Shown here one piece after another: positions 11,795 through 19,235 of a stretch of DNA of 25,613 nucleotides (positions are counted from its first letter, which is position 1; each line of letters begins with the position of its first letter). The translations under genes and the position numbers were made by a program. Below the pieces are notes generated by a model, which was given only the letters and a program-made list of their open reading frames with translations, had not been told where the DNA came from and searched no databases. This DNA comes from DATBIO01 sp036556965 (lineage in GTDB: Bacteria; Acidobacteriota; Vicinamibacteria; Fen-336): assembly GCA_036556965.1 (NCBI GenBank), contig DATBIO010000227.1, positions 1 through 25,613 on the forward strand, in the 5' to 3' direction.

Positions 11795-13045
11795 TCATCC
11801 GCTCACGACCTCCGGCTCCACGAAGCACTCCTCGCCCGGAGTGACCACCACCACGCCCCCCTCGGACACGGTGTGCCGGCGCCGGTCCTCCTCCGCGTCG
11901 AAGCCGATGACGGCGCGCCGGGGGACGAGGACGTTGCGGTCGATGATGGCCCGCCGCAGGCGCGCGTAGCGGTTGATGGTCGCGTTGGGCATCACGATGG
12001 AGTCCTCTACCGTGCAGTAGGAGTGCACGCGCACGCCCGGGGAGAGGATGGACCGCGTGACCTTGCTGCCGGAGACGATGCAGCCCATGGAGACCAGGGA
12101 GTCCGTGGCCTCTCCTCGCCGTCCCTCCTGGTCGAACACGAACTTGGCGGGCGGGAACTGCGGCTGGTAGGTGCGCAGGGGCCACAGCGGGTCGTAGAGG
12201 TTGAAGGTGGGGTCCACCTGGATGAGGTCCATGGAGGCCTCGTAGTAGGCGTCCAGGGTGCCCACGTCGCGCCAGTACTGGGAGGCCTTCCGGTTCTCGT
12301 CCCAGAACAGGTAGCTGTAGACGCGCTCGCCGCGCAGCACCAGCTTGGGGATGATGTCGCGCCCGAAGTCGTGGCTGCTCGGCTCCTCGGCGTCGCGCGC
12401 CAGCTCCCGCACCAGCAGCTCGGTGTCGAAGATGTAGACGCCCATGGAGCCGAGGCAGGACTCCGGGTTCCACGGGGTGGGATCGGCGGAGAGCGGCTTC
12501 TCCCGGAAGGCGACCACGCGCTGCTCCTCGTCGACCTGAAGCACGCCGAAGCGGCGCGCGTCCGCGAGCGGCACCTCGATGGCGGCCACGGTCAGGGAGG
12601 CGCCGCGGGCGATGTGGACGTCCAGCATCTTGCCGTAGTCCATCTTGTAGATGTGGTCGCCGGACAGGATGATGGTCCACCGCGACTCCTCGCGCTGCAG
12701 GGAGTAGAGGTTCTGGTAGACCGCGTCCGCGGTGCCGAGGTACCAGTGCTCCCCCACCCGCTTCTGCGGGGGCAGGATCTCGATGAACTCGCCCAGCTCC
12801 GCGGCGACCACGCTCCAGCCCATGCGCACGTGCCGGTTCAGGCTCTGCGCCTTGTACTGGGTGGCGATGAAGATCTTCCGCAGCCCGGAGTTGAGGCAGT
12901 TCGAGAGCGTGAAGTCGATGATGCGGTAGGGGCCGCCGAAGGACACCGCGGGCTTGGCGCGGTCCCGCGTCAGGGGATAGAGCCTCTCGCCGGCGCCTCC
13001 CGCCAGCAACACGGCCACCACGTCGCGCAGCAGCAGGACGTTCAC
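11795..13045 (-). CDS. glgC: Glucose-1-phosphate adenylyltransferase
   Basis: 416 residues, normal length. It makes ADP-glucose from glucose-1-phosphate and ATP, the committed step of bacterial glycogen synthesis. Visible motifs are AVLLAGGAGERLYPLTRDRA (nucleotide-binding loop), KPAVSFGGPYRIIDFTLSN (activator and substrate region), WYLGTADAVYQN, SGDHIYKMDY, FREKP, GSMGVYIF, and a C-terminal left-handed beta-helix region with hexapeptide-like repeats (about 300-400). The frame is open far upstream, but homology begins at NVLLLRDVVAVLLAGG, so I use GTG 13045, which starts 10 nt after the KDPG aldolase stop. Upstream residues are a shadow of that gene. No glycogen synthase or branching enzyme is in the window. 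Confidence 0.96.
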   Translation of the reverse strand: MNVLLLRDVVAVLLAGGAGERLYPLTRDRAKPAVSFGGPYRIIDFTLSNCLNSGLRKIFIATQYKAQSLNRHVRMGWSVVAAELGEFIEILPPQKRVGEHWYLGTADAVYQNLYSLQREESRWTIILSGDHIYKMDYGKMLDVHIARGASLTVAAIEVPLADARRFGVLQVDEEQRVVAFREKPLSADPTPWNPESCLGSMGVYIFDTELLVRELARDAEEPSSHDFGRDIIPKLVLRGERVYSYLFWDENRKASQYWRDVGTLDAYYEASMDLIQVDPTFNLYDPLWPLRTYQPQFPPAKFVFDQEGRRGEATDSLVSMGCIVSGSKVTRSILSPGVRVHSYCTVEDSIVMPNATINRYARLRRAIIDRNVLVPRRAVIGFDAEEDRRRHTVSEGGVVVVTPGEECFVEPEVVSG

Positions 13046-13055
13046 GCCGGGGGTC

Positions 13056-13709
13056 TCAGCAGGCGCGGCCCCGGCGCCAGTCCGCCACCAGTGCGCCCAC
13101 GCGTCGCGCCTTCTCCTCGATGGCCTCCCAGCGGCCGGCGGCCACGCTCTCGCGGTCGACCAGGGCGCCGCCGAGCCCCAGCGCGGCCGCCCCCGCGTCC
13201 AGATAGGCGCGGAGGTTGCCGTCGTCCACCCCCCCCGTGGGCATGAGGCGCAGGAAGGGCAGCGGCTCGAGAAGGGCCCGCACGTAGGCGGGGCCCCCGA
13301 AGGCGGAGGCGGGGAAGACCTTGACGAGATCGGCGCCCGCGCGCTGGCAGGCCACGGCTTCGGTGCTGGTGGCTCCCGCCTGGCAGCAGGGCACGCCCGC
13401 CGCCCGGGCGGCGGCCAGGATCTCGGGGTCGAAATGGGGCGACACGACGAAGCGCGCCCCCGCATCCACGGCCCGGTCGACCTGGCGGGGGTCGAGCACG
13501 GTGCCCGCTCCCACCACCGCATCGGCGCGCGCGGCCAGCGCCCGCAGCGCCTCGAAGGCGTCCCTCACGGTGAGCGTGACCTCCAGGAGGCGCATGCCGC
13601 CGCGCAGGCACGCCTCCCCGGCGGCCGCGGCCTGCCGGGCGTCGTCCGTCCGGATCACGGCGAAGGCCCGGTGCTCCTCCACCACACGGAGGACGGCCTC
13701 CCGGTTCAC
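13056..13709 (-). CDS. eda: KDPG/KHG aldolase (Entner-Doudoroff aldolase)
   Basis: 217 residues, typical length. It cleaves 2-keto-3-deoxy-6-phosphogluconate to pyruvate and glyceraldehyde-3-phosphate. Motifs are FAVIRT, LLEVTLTV with catalytic E43, VGAGTVLD, FVVSPHFDPE, LVKVFPAS with Schiff-base K130, and LMPTGGVDDGNL for phosphate binding. The start is GTG 13709, which overlaps the stop of the cyclase gene as GTGA (4-nt overlap), so translation is probably coupled. Residues encoded upstream of this GTG in the same frame look like antisense noise. Sequence alone does not separate KDPG from 4-hydroxy-2-oxoglutarate specificity. No Edd dehydratase is in the window. Confidence 0.93.
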   Translation of the reverse strand: MNREAVLRVVEEHRAFAVIRTDDARQAAAAGEACLRGGMRLLEVTLTVRDAFEALRALAARADAVVGAGTVLDPRQVDRAVDAGARFVVSPHFDPEILAAARAAGVPCCQAGATSTEAVACQRAGADLVKVFPASAFGGPAYVRALLEPLPFLRLMPTGGVDDGNLRAYLDAGAAALGLGGALVDRESVAAGRWEAIEEKARRVGALVADWRRGRAC

Positions 13710-14338
13710 GGCTTGGGCCTCAGGACCACCCGGGCCGGCGCGCCGTCGCCCCCCGCGATGCGTAGGGGCAGGCAGGTCATCTCGTAGAACCCGGGCTCCG
13801 CCTCCGAGAGGTCGAGCCCCTCCACGATGATCACGCCCGCCTCCAGCAGGACGTGGTGCGTGGCGTAGTCCGTGCTGCCGTACTTCTCGACGGAGAGGTA
13901 GTCCCACCCCAGCAGCTTGATGCCGGCGTCCACCAGGTGGCGGGCGGCGTCCGGCTCCAGGTAGGTGAAGTCCTCCTGGAAGGGCCGCCCGCGCAGGCTG
14001 CCCGAGTTCCGCGTCCGGATCAGCAGGCGCAGCACCGAGGTGAGGTCCAGCTCCTGCAGGTCCGCGCGCGTCACCGCGGCCCGCCCGGTGAGCGCCACCA
14101 CCCTCGCCTTCCCCGTGAGGATGTCGAGGGGCAGGTCGTCCACGGTGGCCCCGTCGCGCAGGAAGTGGGCGGGGGCGTCCACGTGGGTGCCCGCGTGCGT
14201 GCCCAGGGTCAGGCGGGTCACGTTGTAGGGCTGTCCGTCCGCGATGCGGTGCGTTGCCTCCACCCGGACGGGGGGGTCGCCCGGGAACGTGGCCAGCTCC
14301 CCCGACAGCGGTACGGTCACGTCGATCAGTCTGGCCAT
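13706..14338 (-). CDS. Cyclase-family metal-dependent hydrolase (KynB-like fold)
   Basis: 210 residues. The signature THAGTHVDAPAHF supplies the metal ligands H48, H52, D54 and the nearby H58 of the cyclase/arylformamidase family (PF04199). Later segments GWDYLSVE, ATHHVLLEAGVIIVEGLDL and FYEMTCLPLRIAGGDGAPAR complete the fold. Members include kynurenine formamidase, but also isatin hydrolase and uncharacterised amide or lactone hydrolases, so the substrate cannot be named. The ATG at 14338 gives the usual MARLIDVTVPLS opening; the open frame further upstream crosses a divergent promoter region and is not coding. It is the first gene of a four-gene operon with eda, glgC and eno, which hints at a sugar-acid rather than tryptophan substrate. 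Confidence 0.88.
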   Translation of the reverse strand: MARLIDVTVPLSGELATFPGDPPVRVEATHRIADGQPYNVTRLTLGTHAGTHVDAPAHFLRDGATVDDLPLDILTGKARVVALTGRAAVTRADLQELDLTSVLRLLIRTRNSGSLRGRPFQEDFTYLEPDAARHLVDAGIKLLGWDYLSVEKYGSTDYATHHVLLEAGVIIVEGLDLSEAEPGFYEMTCLPLRIAGGDGAPARVVLRPKP

Positions 14339-14390
14339 AGGTACCGGGGTGGGCGCAGGCCCGCCGAGGGAGCTTGGAAAGGTGTAAGCG

Positions 14391-14399
14391 TTTATAGCA
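14391..14399 (-). promoter_or_regulatory. Extended -10 promoter for the cyclase-eda-glgC-eno operon
   Basis: On the minus strand TGC-TATAAA (14399 down to 14391) forms an extended -10 element. No good -35 is seen 17 nt upstream, as expected for extended -10 promoters. Transcription would start near 14384, about 46 nt before the ATG at 14338. Confidence 0.5.
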
Positions 14400-14436
14400 T
14401 ATGAGGCTGCGCGGCCGGGTGCCCCCTCATTGACCA

Positions 14437-14466
14437 TTGACACGGCCCAAGCGCCCCTGCTAGCGT
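14437..14466 (+). promoter_or_regulatory. Sigma70-type promoter for the barrel gene
   Basis: TTGACA at 14437-14442 and TAGCGT at 14461-14466 are 18 nt apart; a second TTGACC sits at 14430-14435. The -10 matches only at T, A and the final T. It is divergent from the minus-strand operon promoter and about 40 nt before the GTG start. Confidence 0.45.
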
Positions 14467-14507
14467 GGGGGCCTGCCGTGGGGGCATTCCGTGCGCGAAG
14501 GACGCAA

Positions 14508-16205
14508 GTGAACAAGAGCCGCTTTTCCGGCGCCGCCGCCCTGCTTTCGCTGTTCGCCGCCTCGGCGCCGGCGCAGGCCGCCCCGGACCCGGGCAGCGAC
14601 CTCACCGGCTTCGTCGAGGACAGCCACGGCTCTCCGCTCGCGGGCGCGGTCATCTCCGTGTTCGGCCGCAGCCTGGGCGGGGGGGGTCTGGTCACGCTCT
14701 CCGACGCCGCCGGCCGGTTCTTCCTCCCCTCGCTCCCTCCGGGCTCGTACACGCTGCGGGCCCTGCGCGACGGGCATCGGCCCGCCGTGGCCCGCCGCAT
14801 CACGGTGGCGCCCGACCGCGACGCCGTGTTCACGGTGAGCCTCACGCCCCTGGCCGACGCGGCGGCGGCAGCGGCAGCGGCGCCGCCCGAGGACAAGTCC
14901 ACGGGCGCGCGTGAGTGGCAGTGGCTGACCCGCCACAAGCGGCGCTCGGTGCTCGAGTCGGACGAGGCCGGCGACGCCGATGCGCAGACGGCCAACGCCT
15001 CCATCCGCGCGCAGACCCCCGACCTGGGGGGCACCCTCGAGGTGATGACCACGCCGGGCGGCGTGGGGCTGGAGGACCTGCCGCTGGGCCTGGAGAGCAA
15101 CTCGGCCAGCTACAGCATCCTGCGCCTCGACGGGCGCCTGGCCTCTTCCGGCCGCTGGAGCCTGGGCGGCCTGCTGAGCGAGAGCGAGGCCACCACCTGG
15201 CGCATGGCCGCCGAGTTCGTGGTGGCCCCCGGCGGCGGCCACGAGCTGCAGGCCGGCCTGGGCTACGGCACGAGCTACCTGAAGACGTTCACGGACGAGG
15301 TCGTGGACCGCGGCCCGAACCGCACCGTGGGGTCCATGTTCCTGCAGGACAACTGGCAGGTCGCCGACCGCGTGGCCATCACCGCGGGTGGCCGGTTCAC
15401 CTACATGGCCTTCCTGCCCGACTCCAACCACCTCGACCCCATGCTCTCCGTGCAGGTGGAGGACGCGGGAGGCCGCCGCTACTCCGCCACGGCCGCCGCG
15501 CGCACGCTGATGCCCGGCGGTGACCTGCTGGCCCTCTCCAGCATCGCCACCGCGCCGGCGGTGGCCCTGGCCGCGCTCGAGGACGACCTCGAGGCGGAGA
15601 GGGTCGTCCGCTACGAGCTCGCCGTCGCCCAGGACCTCGGCCGCACGGCGGTGCGCGCGTACCTCTACCAGGAGGACGTGGACAACCAGCTCTCCAACGT
15701 CTTCGTGGGCGGCCCCCAGGCGCGCGCGCTGCGCATCGGCAACGCGGGCGCCATGGGCGCCCGCGGCATGGGCCTCACGGTGGGCCGGCGCCTCGCGCCC
15801 GGCCTCTCCGGCTCGCTCACCTACAGCCTGGGACAGGGCTGGCGGCGCGACGAGGCCGGCGAGGTCGCGCCGGGGCCGCTGGGCGCGAGCGCGGACTTCC
15901 ACGATCTCGTGGCGCGCATGGAGGCGGAGATCGGCTGGAGCGACACGCGCGTCGCGGCCTACTACCGCCTCAACAGCCTGCGCCCCGACGACCGCGGCTC
16001 GGAGTCAAACGTGACGAGCACGCGCTTCGACGTGCAGCTCAGCCAGCGGGTGCCGTTCATCGGCGGGCTGACGCGCGCGGATTGGGACCTGCTGCTCGCC
16101 GTGCGGAACCTCTACTACGAGCCCGACGAGGGCGCCTCGCTCGACGAGGTCACGGTGGTGGATCCACCCAAGCGGGTGCTCGGAGGCATCTCCGTACGGT
16201 TCTAG
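14508..16205 (+). CDS. Outer-membrane barrel protein with N-terminal carboxypeptidase-regulatory-like domain (TonB-receptor/Oar-like)
   Basis: 565 residues from GTG 14508, with AAGGA 5 nt upstream. A signal peptide (about 1-23, ending APAQA) is followed by a carboxypeptidase-regulatory-like beta-sandwich (about 28-120; GFVEDSHGSPLAGAVISVFG and GRFFLPSLPPGSYTLRALRDG). A linker with REWQWLTRHKRRSVL follows, then a long region of amphipathic strands ending in LGGISVRF, a terminal Phe as in outer-membrane barrels. The front domain is known from Oar-like and SusC-like TonB-dependent receptors, but I see no clear plug domain or TonB box, and the protein is much shorter than Oar. It may be a reduced receptor or a non-TonB porin. 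It is monocistronic, and a hairpin directly follows the stop. Confidence 0.82.
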   Translation: MNKSRFSGAAALLSLFAASAPAQAAPDPGSDLTGFVEDSHGSPLAGAVISVFGRSLGGGGLVTLSDAAGRFFLPSLPPGSYTLRALRDGHRPAVARRITVAPDRDAVFTVSLTPLADAAAAAAAAPPEDKSTGAREWQWLTRHKRRSVLESDEAGDADAQTANASIRAQTPDLGGTLEVMTTPGGVGLEDLPLGLESNSASYSILRLDGRLASSGRWSLGGLLSESEATTWRMAAEFVVAPGGGHELQAGLGYGTSYLKTFTDEVVDRGPNRTVGSMFLQDNWQVADRVAITAGGRFTYMAFLPDSNHLDPMLSVQVEDAGGRRYSATAAARTLMPGGDLLALSSIATAPAVALAALEDDLEAERVVRYELAVAQDLGRTAVRAYLYQEDVDNQLSNVFVGGPQARALRIGNAGAMGARGMGLTVGRRLAPGLSGSLTYSLGQGWRRDEAGEVAPGPLGASADFHDLVARMEAEIGWSDTRVAAYYRLNSLRPDDRGSESNVTSTRFDVQLSQRVPFIGGLTRADWDLLLAVRNLYYEPDEGASLDEVTVVDPPKRVLGGISVRF

Positions 16206-16226
16206 CCGGGACCCCGTGCATCCCGG
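16206..16226 (+). terminator. Terminator-like hairpin after the barrel gene
   Basis: CCGGGA (16206-16211) and TCCCGG (16221-16226) form a 6-bp stem with a 9-nt loop immediately after the TAG stop. A C-rich tract with one TTT follows rather than a T run. Confidence 0.45.
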
Positions 16227-16266
16227 CCCCGCTTTCCCCGCCCGACCGCTCCAAGCGCATGGATCG

Positions 16267-16350
16267 CTCCTACGTGGACCTGGATTCGGCCACGCGAAGG
16301 AGTACACTAATTCGACTGTGGTCAACGCTTTGCGAGCGGGACTCGGAGTC
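16267..16350. promoter_or_regulatory. Inverted repeats upstream of the sigma54 promoter (candidate activator sites)
   Basis: An interrupted inverted repeat, CTCCT-A-CGTGG at 16267-16277 against CCACG-CGA-AGGAG at 16290-16302, lies roughly 60-90 nt before the -24 element. A perfect GACTC-G-GAGTC palindrome at 16340-16350 lies 8 nt before it. NtrC-type activators bind dyad sites at such distances, but the two dyads differ in sequence, so the assignment is weak. Confidence 0.3.
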
Positions 16351-16356
16351 GGGATG

Positions 16357-16372
16357 AGGCATATTGTTTGCA
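16357..16372 (+). promoter_or_regulatory. Sigma54 (-24/-12) promoter of the sensor/regulator operon
   Basis: AGGCATATTGTTTGCA aligns with the sigma54 consensus TGGCACG-N4-TTGCW. The invariant GG (16358-16359) and GC (16370-16371) have exactly 10 nt between them, and CA after GG and the whole TTGCA block match. Mismatches are the first T and the CG of the -24 block. Transcription would begin near 16383, 18 nt before the ATG at 16401. Confidence 0.65.
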
Positions 16373-16400
16373 CGCCTTCGCCCCTGTCCGTGACCACGGT

Positions 16401-19220
16401 ATGAGGACCCGCGTCAAGAACGTCCTGGTGCTGGCGGCGGGCCTCGTGCTGGCCAGCCTCGGCATCTACAACATCGTCCTCAAGGCCACCTGGACGCTCA
16501 TGGACGACGGCGTCTTCTGGAAGGAGAGCGCCTCGGGCCTGGTGGCGGGCCGAGTGGCCGCCGGCGGCCCTGCCGACCGCGCCGGGCTGCGGGAAGGCGA
16601 CGTCCTGCTGGCCCTGGACGGCAGGGAGGTCCTGAGCGCCGGGCAGGTCGAGGACGCCCTGGCCGAACGGCCCACGGGGGCCGAGGTCGTCTATTCCGTG
16701 CTGAGGGAAGAGGAGCAGCGCGCGCTGGCCATCGGCGTGAAGCCGCTGTCCCAGGGCAACGTGAGCCTCTTCTACTACCTGTCCCTGGTGGGCTTCTTCT
16801 CGCTGGTGGTGGGCACCATCGTGATGCTGCGGCGCCCGCCCGACCGCGCCGCCCTGCACTTCTACGCCATCTGCCTGCTCTTCTTCCTCATGTACTCGAC
16901 GTCCTACACGGGGAAGCTCGACTTCGCGGACTGGACGCTGCTCTGGACCGACCACCTGGCCATCCTCTTCCTGCCCGTGGTCTTCCTGCACTTCTGCCTC
17001 TCCTTCCCCGAGCGGCGCCTGGCCACCTCGCGCGGCTGGGTCATCCCCGCCGCCTACATGCCCGCCCTCGTGCTGGCGGGGGCGGCGGTGGCCAGCCAGG
17101 TGCTGTTCCTCACCAGCGCGCGCGGCGAGGTGCTCTGGCAGATCACCTCCGCCATCGACCGCTGGAAGCCCCTCTACTTCGCCGCCCTCTTCGCCCTCTC
17201 CTTCGCCATCCTCCTCGACTCGTACCGCAAGACGCACCGCATCACCGCGCGCAAGCAGATGAAGTGGCTGGTGTGGGGGACGGGGGCGGGGGTCCTGCCC
17301 TTCTTCGTGTTCTACGCGGTGCCCTTCGCCGCCGGGCGGGAGCCGAAGCTGGCCATGGAGCTGGCCGGCTACATCCCGCTGGCCCTCATCCCGCTCTCGC
17401 TGGCCTACGCCGTGGTCAAGCACCGCCTCATGGACGTGGAGCTGATCTTCCGGCGCACCCTGGGCTACACGCTGGCCACCGCCACCATCATCGGCATCGC
17501 TCTCGCCGCGGTGAACCTCTTCGCGGTCTCCCTCTCCGGGTCCGACGAGCCGCAGGAGACCATCATCGCCATCCTCTGCACGCTGGTGGTGGTGCTGGTG
17601 TTCACCCCGCTGAAGAGCAAGCTGCAGGAGGGCATCGACCGCCTCTTCCTGCGTGAGCGCTACACGTCGCGCAAGGCCCTCCTGCGCCTCTCCCAGGAGC
17701 TCAACAGCGACCTCGACCTGCCGCGCCTGGCCGAGCGCCTGCTGGAAGGCGTGAAGAGCGCGCTGGGCGTGGAGTCCGCCGCCGTCTTCCTGCCCGACGG
17801 CCGCGGCGACTTCCGGGTGTTCCGCGCCTTCGGCCCCGCCCTGCGCGGAGGCGTGCTCCCCGCCGGGGGGGGCCTGGTGCACCGGCTGGTGGCGGGCGAG
17901 CACGTGAACGCGGAGGCCGCCGCCGAGGCGGTGCCCGAGGCGGAGGAGCTGAGCCTCAGCCATTACTTCCCCTGCCGGGCCAAGAACGAGCTGATCGCCG
18001 TGCTGGGGGTGGGGCGCAAGGAGGCGCTCGACCCCCTCAACAGCGAGGAGGCCGACCTCCTGCAGGCCCTGGCCGGACAGGCGGCCACCGCCTTCATGAA
18101 CGGCAGCCTGCTCCTGAGCCTGCGCGAGAAGGCGCGCGAGCTGCAGGCGCTGACCGACTACAGCGAGTACATCCTCGAGAGCATGGACTCGGGCATCGTC
18201 GTCACCGACCTCGACGGGACGGTGATGCGGTGGAACCGGGCGCTGGAGGGCCTCTACGGCCGTGCGCGCGCGGAGGCCCTGGGCCGCCGGCTGGAGGAGG
18301 TCTTCCCCGAGACCTTCGTGGACGCCGTGCGCAGCATCATCGGCCCCAGCCGCCCCGGGGAGGACGTGGCCCACATCTACAAGCTCCACCTCCCCACCCC
18401 GGAGGGGCGGGCCCTGATGGTGAACGTCTCCGCCGCCCCCTTCCACGTGGGCGGGGGCGAGCGCCAGGGCACGGTGCTGATCCTGGACGACGTGACGGCG
18501 CGCGTGCGCCTCGAGGAGCAGCTCCAGCACTCGGAGAAGATGGCCTCCATCGGCCTTCTCGCCGCGGGGGTGGCCCACGAGGTCAACACCCCGCTGGCCG
18601 GCATCTCCTCCTACACGCAGATGGCGCGCGCCGAGGTGGAACCCGCCCATCCCGCCGCGCCCCTGCTGGAGAAGATCGAGAAGCAGACCTTCCGTGCGGC
18701 CAAGATCATCAACAACCTGCTCAACTTCAGCCGCTTCCACGGCCCGGAGTTCGAGACCCTGGACGTCAACAAGGTGCTGGGGGACGTGCTCTCCCTGGTG
18801 GAGCACCAGCTCGAGTCGGCGCGCATCAAGGTGCGCCGCGAGATGGCGGGAACCCTGCCCGCCGTGCGCGGCAACGAGAACCGGCTCCAGCAGGTCTTCT
18901 TCAACCTGATCCTGAACGCGCGCGACGCCATGCCCAGGGGCGGCTGGCTCACCCTGCAGACCCGCGCCGACGACGACGCGGTGGTGGTGGAGGTGAAGGA
19001 CACGGGAGAGGGGATCCGCCGGGAGGACATCAAGCGCATCTACGACCCGTTCTTCACCACCAAGGGCATCGGCCGCGGCACCGGCCTGGGCCTGTCCGTC
19101 TCCTACGGCATCGTCCAGGAGCACGGGGGGGCCATCTTCGTGGACAGCGCCCCCGGCCAGGGCACCACCTTCCAGGTGGCGCTGCCCCCGACGCACGTGC
19201 CGGCGGCCGCGCGCGGGTGA
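16401..19220 (+). CDS. Membrane sensor histidine kinase: TM-PDZ-multi-TM (ComP-like) input, GAF, PAS, NtrB-type kinase core
   Basis: 939 residues. TM1 (about 7-28) precedes an extracytoplasmic PDZ-like domain (about 45-112; GPADRAGLREGDVLLALDG). Several further membrane segments run to about 405 and include IPLALIPLSLAYAVVKHRLM. GAF spans about 430-575 and PAS about 585-715. HisKA has AAGVAHEVNTPLAGI with H726, and HATPase spans about 824-930 (NLILNARDAM, DTGEGI, FFTTKGIGRGTGLGL). The NPL/TPL-type H box is that of NtrB-like kinases partnered with NtrC regulators. The TM-PDZ-multi-TM arrangement is the layout of Bacillus ComP, receptor of a modified peptide pheromone. The ATG at 16401 is chosen because it begins just before TM1; no ribosome site is obvious. 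The regulator starts 15 nt downstream. Confidence 0.93.
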   Translation: MRTRVKNVLVLAAGLVLASLGIYNIVLKATWTLMDDGVFWKESASGLVAGRVAAGGPADRAGLREGDVLLALDGREVLSAGQVEDALAERPTGAEVVYSVLREEEQRALAIGVKPLSQGNVSLFYYLSLVGFFSLVVGTIVMLRRPPDRAALHFYAICLLFFLMYSTSYTGKLDFADWTLLWTDHLAILFLPVVFLHFCLSFPERRLATSRGWVIPAAYMPALVLAGAAVASQVLFLTSARGEVLWQITSAIDRWKPLYFAALFALSFAILLDSYRKTHRITARKQMKWLVWGTGAGVLPFFVFYAVPFAAGREPKLAMELAGYIPLALIPLSLAYAVVKHRLMDVELIFRRTLGYTLATATIIGIALAAVNLFAVSLSGSDEPQETIIAILCTLVVVLVFTPLKSKLQEGIDRLFLRERYTSRKALLRLSQELNSDLDLPRLAERLLEGVKSALGVESAAVFLPDGRGDFRVFRAFGPALRGGVLPAGGGLVHRLVAGEHVNAEAAAEAVPEAEELSLSHYFPCRAKNELIAVLGVGRKEALDPLNSEEADLLQALAGQAATAFMNGSLLLSLREKARELQALTDYSEYILESMDSGIVVTDLDGTVMRWNRALEGLYGRARAEALGRRLEEVFPETFVDAVRSIIGPSRPGEDVAHIYKLHLPTPEGRALMVNVSAAPFHVGGGERQGTVLILDDVTARVRLEEQLQHSEKMASIGLLAAGVAHEVNTPLAGISSYTQMARAEVEPAHPAAPLLEKIEKQTFRAAKIINNLLNFSRFHGPEFETLDVNKVLGDVLSLVEHQLESARIKVRREMAGTLPAVRGNENRLQQVFFNLILNARDAMPRGGWLTLQTRADDDAVVVEVKDTGEGIRREDIKRIYDPFFTTKGIGRGTGLGLSVSYGIVQEHGGAIFVDSAPGQGTTFQVALPPTHVPAAARG

Positions 19221-19235
19221 GGAACGAGGCCGCGC

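Noticed and set aside
10658..13246. Long plus-strand frame opposite enolase and glgC
   Set aside because: Antisense shadow of two enzymes identified by catalytic motifs.
14374..14390. TTGGAAAGGTGTAAGCG with GG-N10-GC spacing on the plus strand in the divergent intergenic region
   Set aside because: Lacks the CA after GG and the TT before GC; the TTGACA element nearer the gene is a better explanation.
13706..15100. N-terminal extension of the cyclase-family gene into the upstream barrel gene
   Set aside because: The extra residues are antisense to the barrel gene and cross the divergent promoter region; family homology starts at MARLIDVTVPLS (14338).
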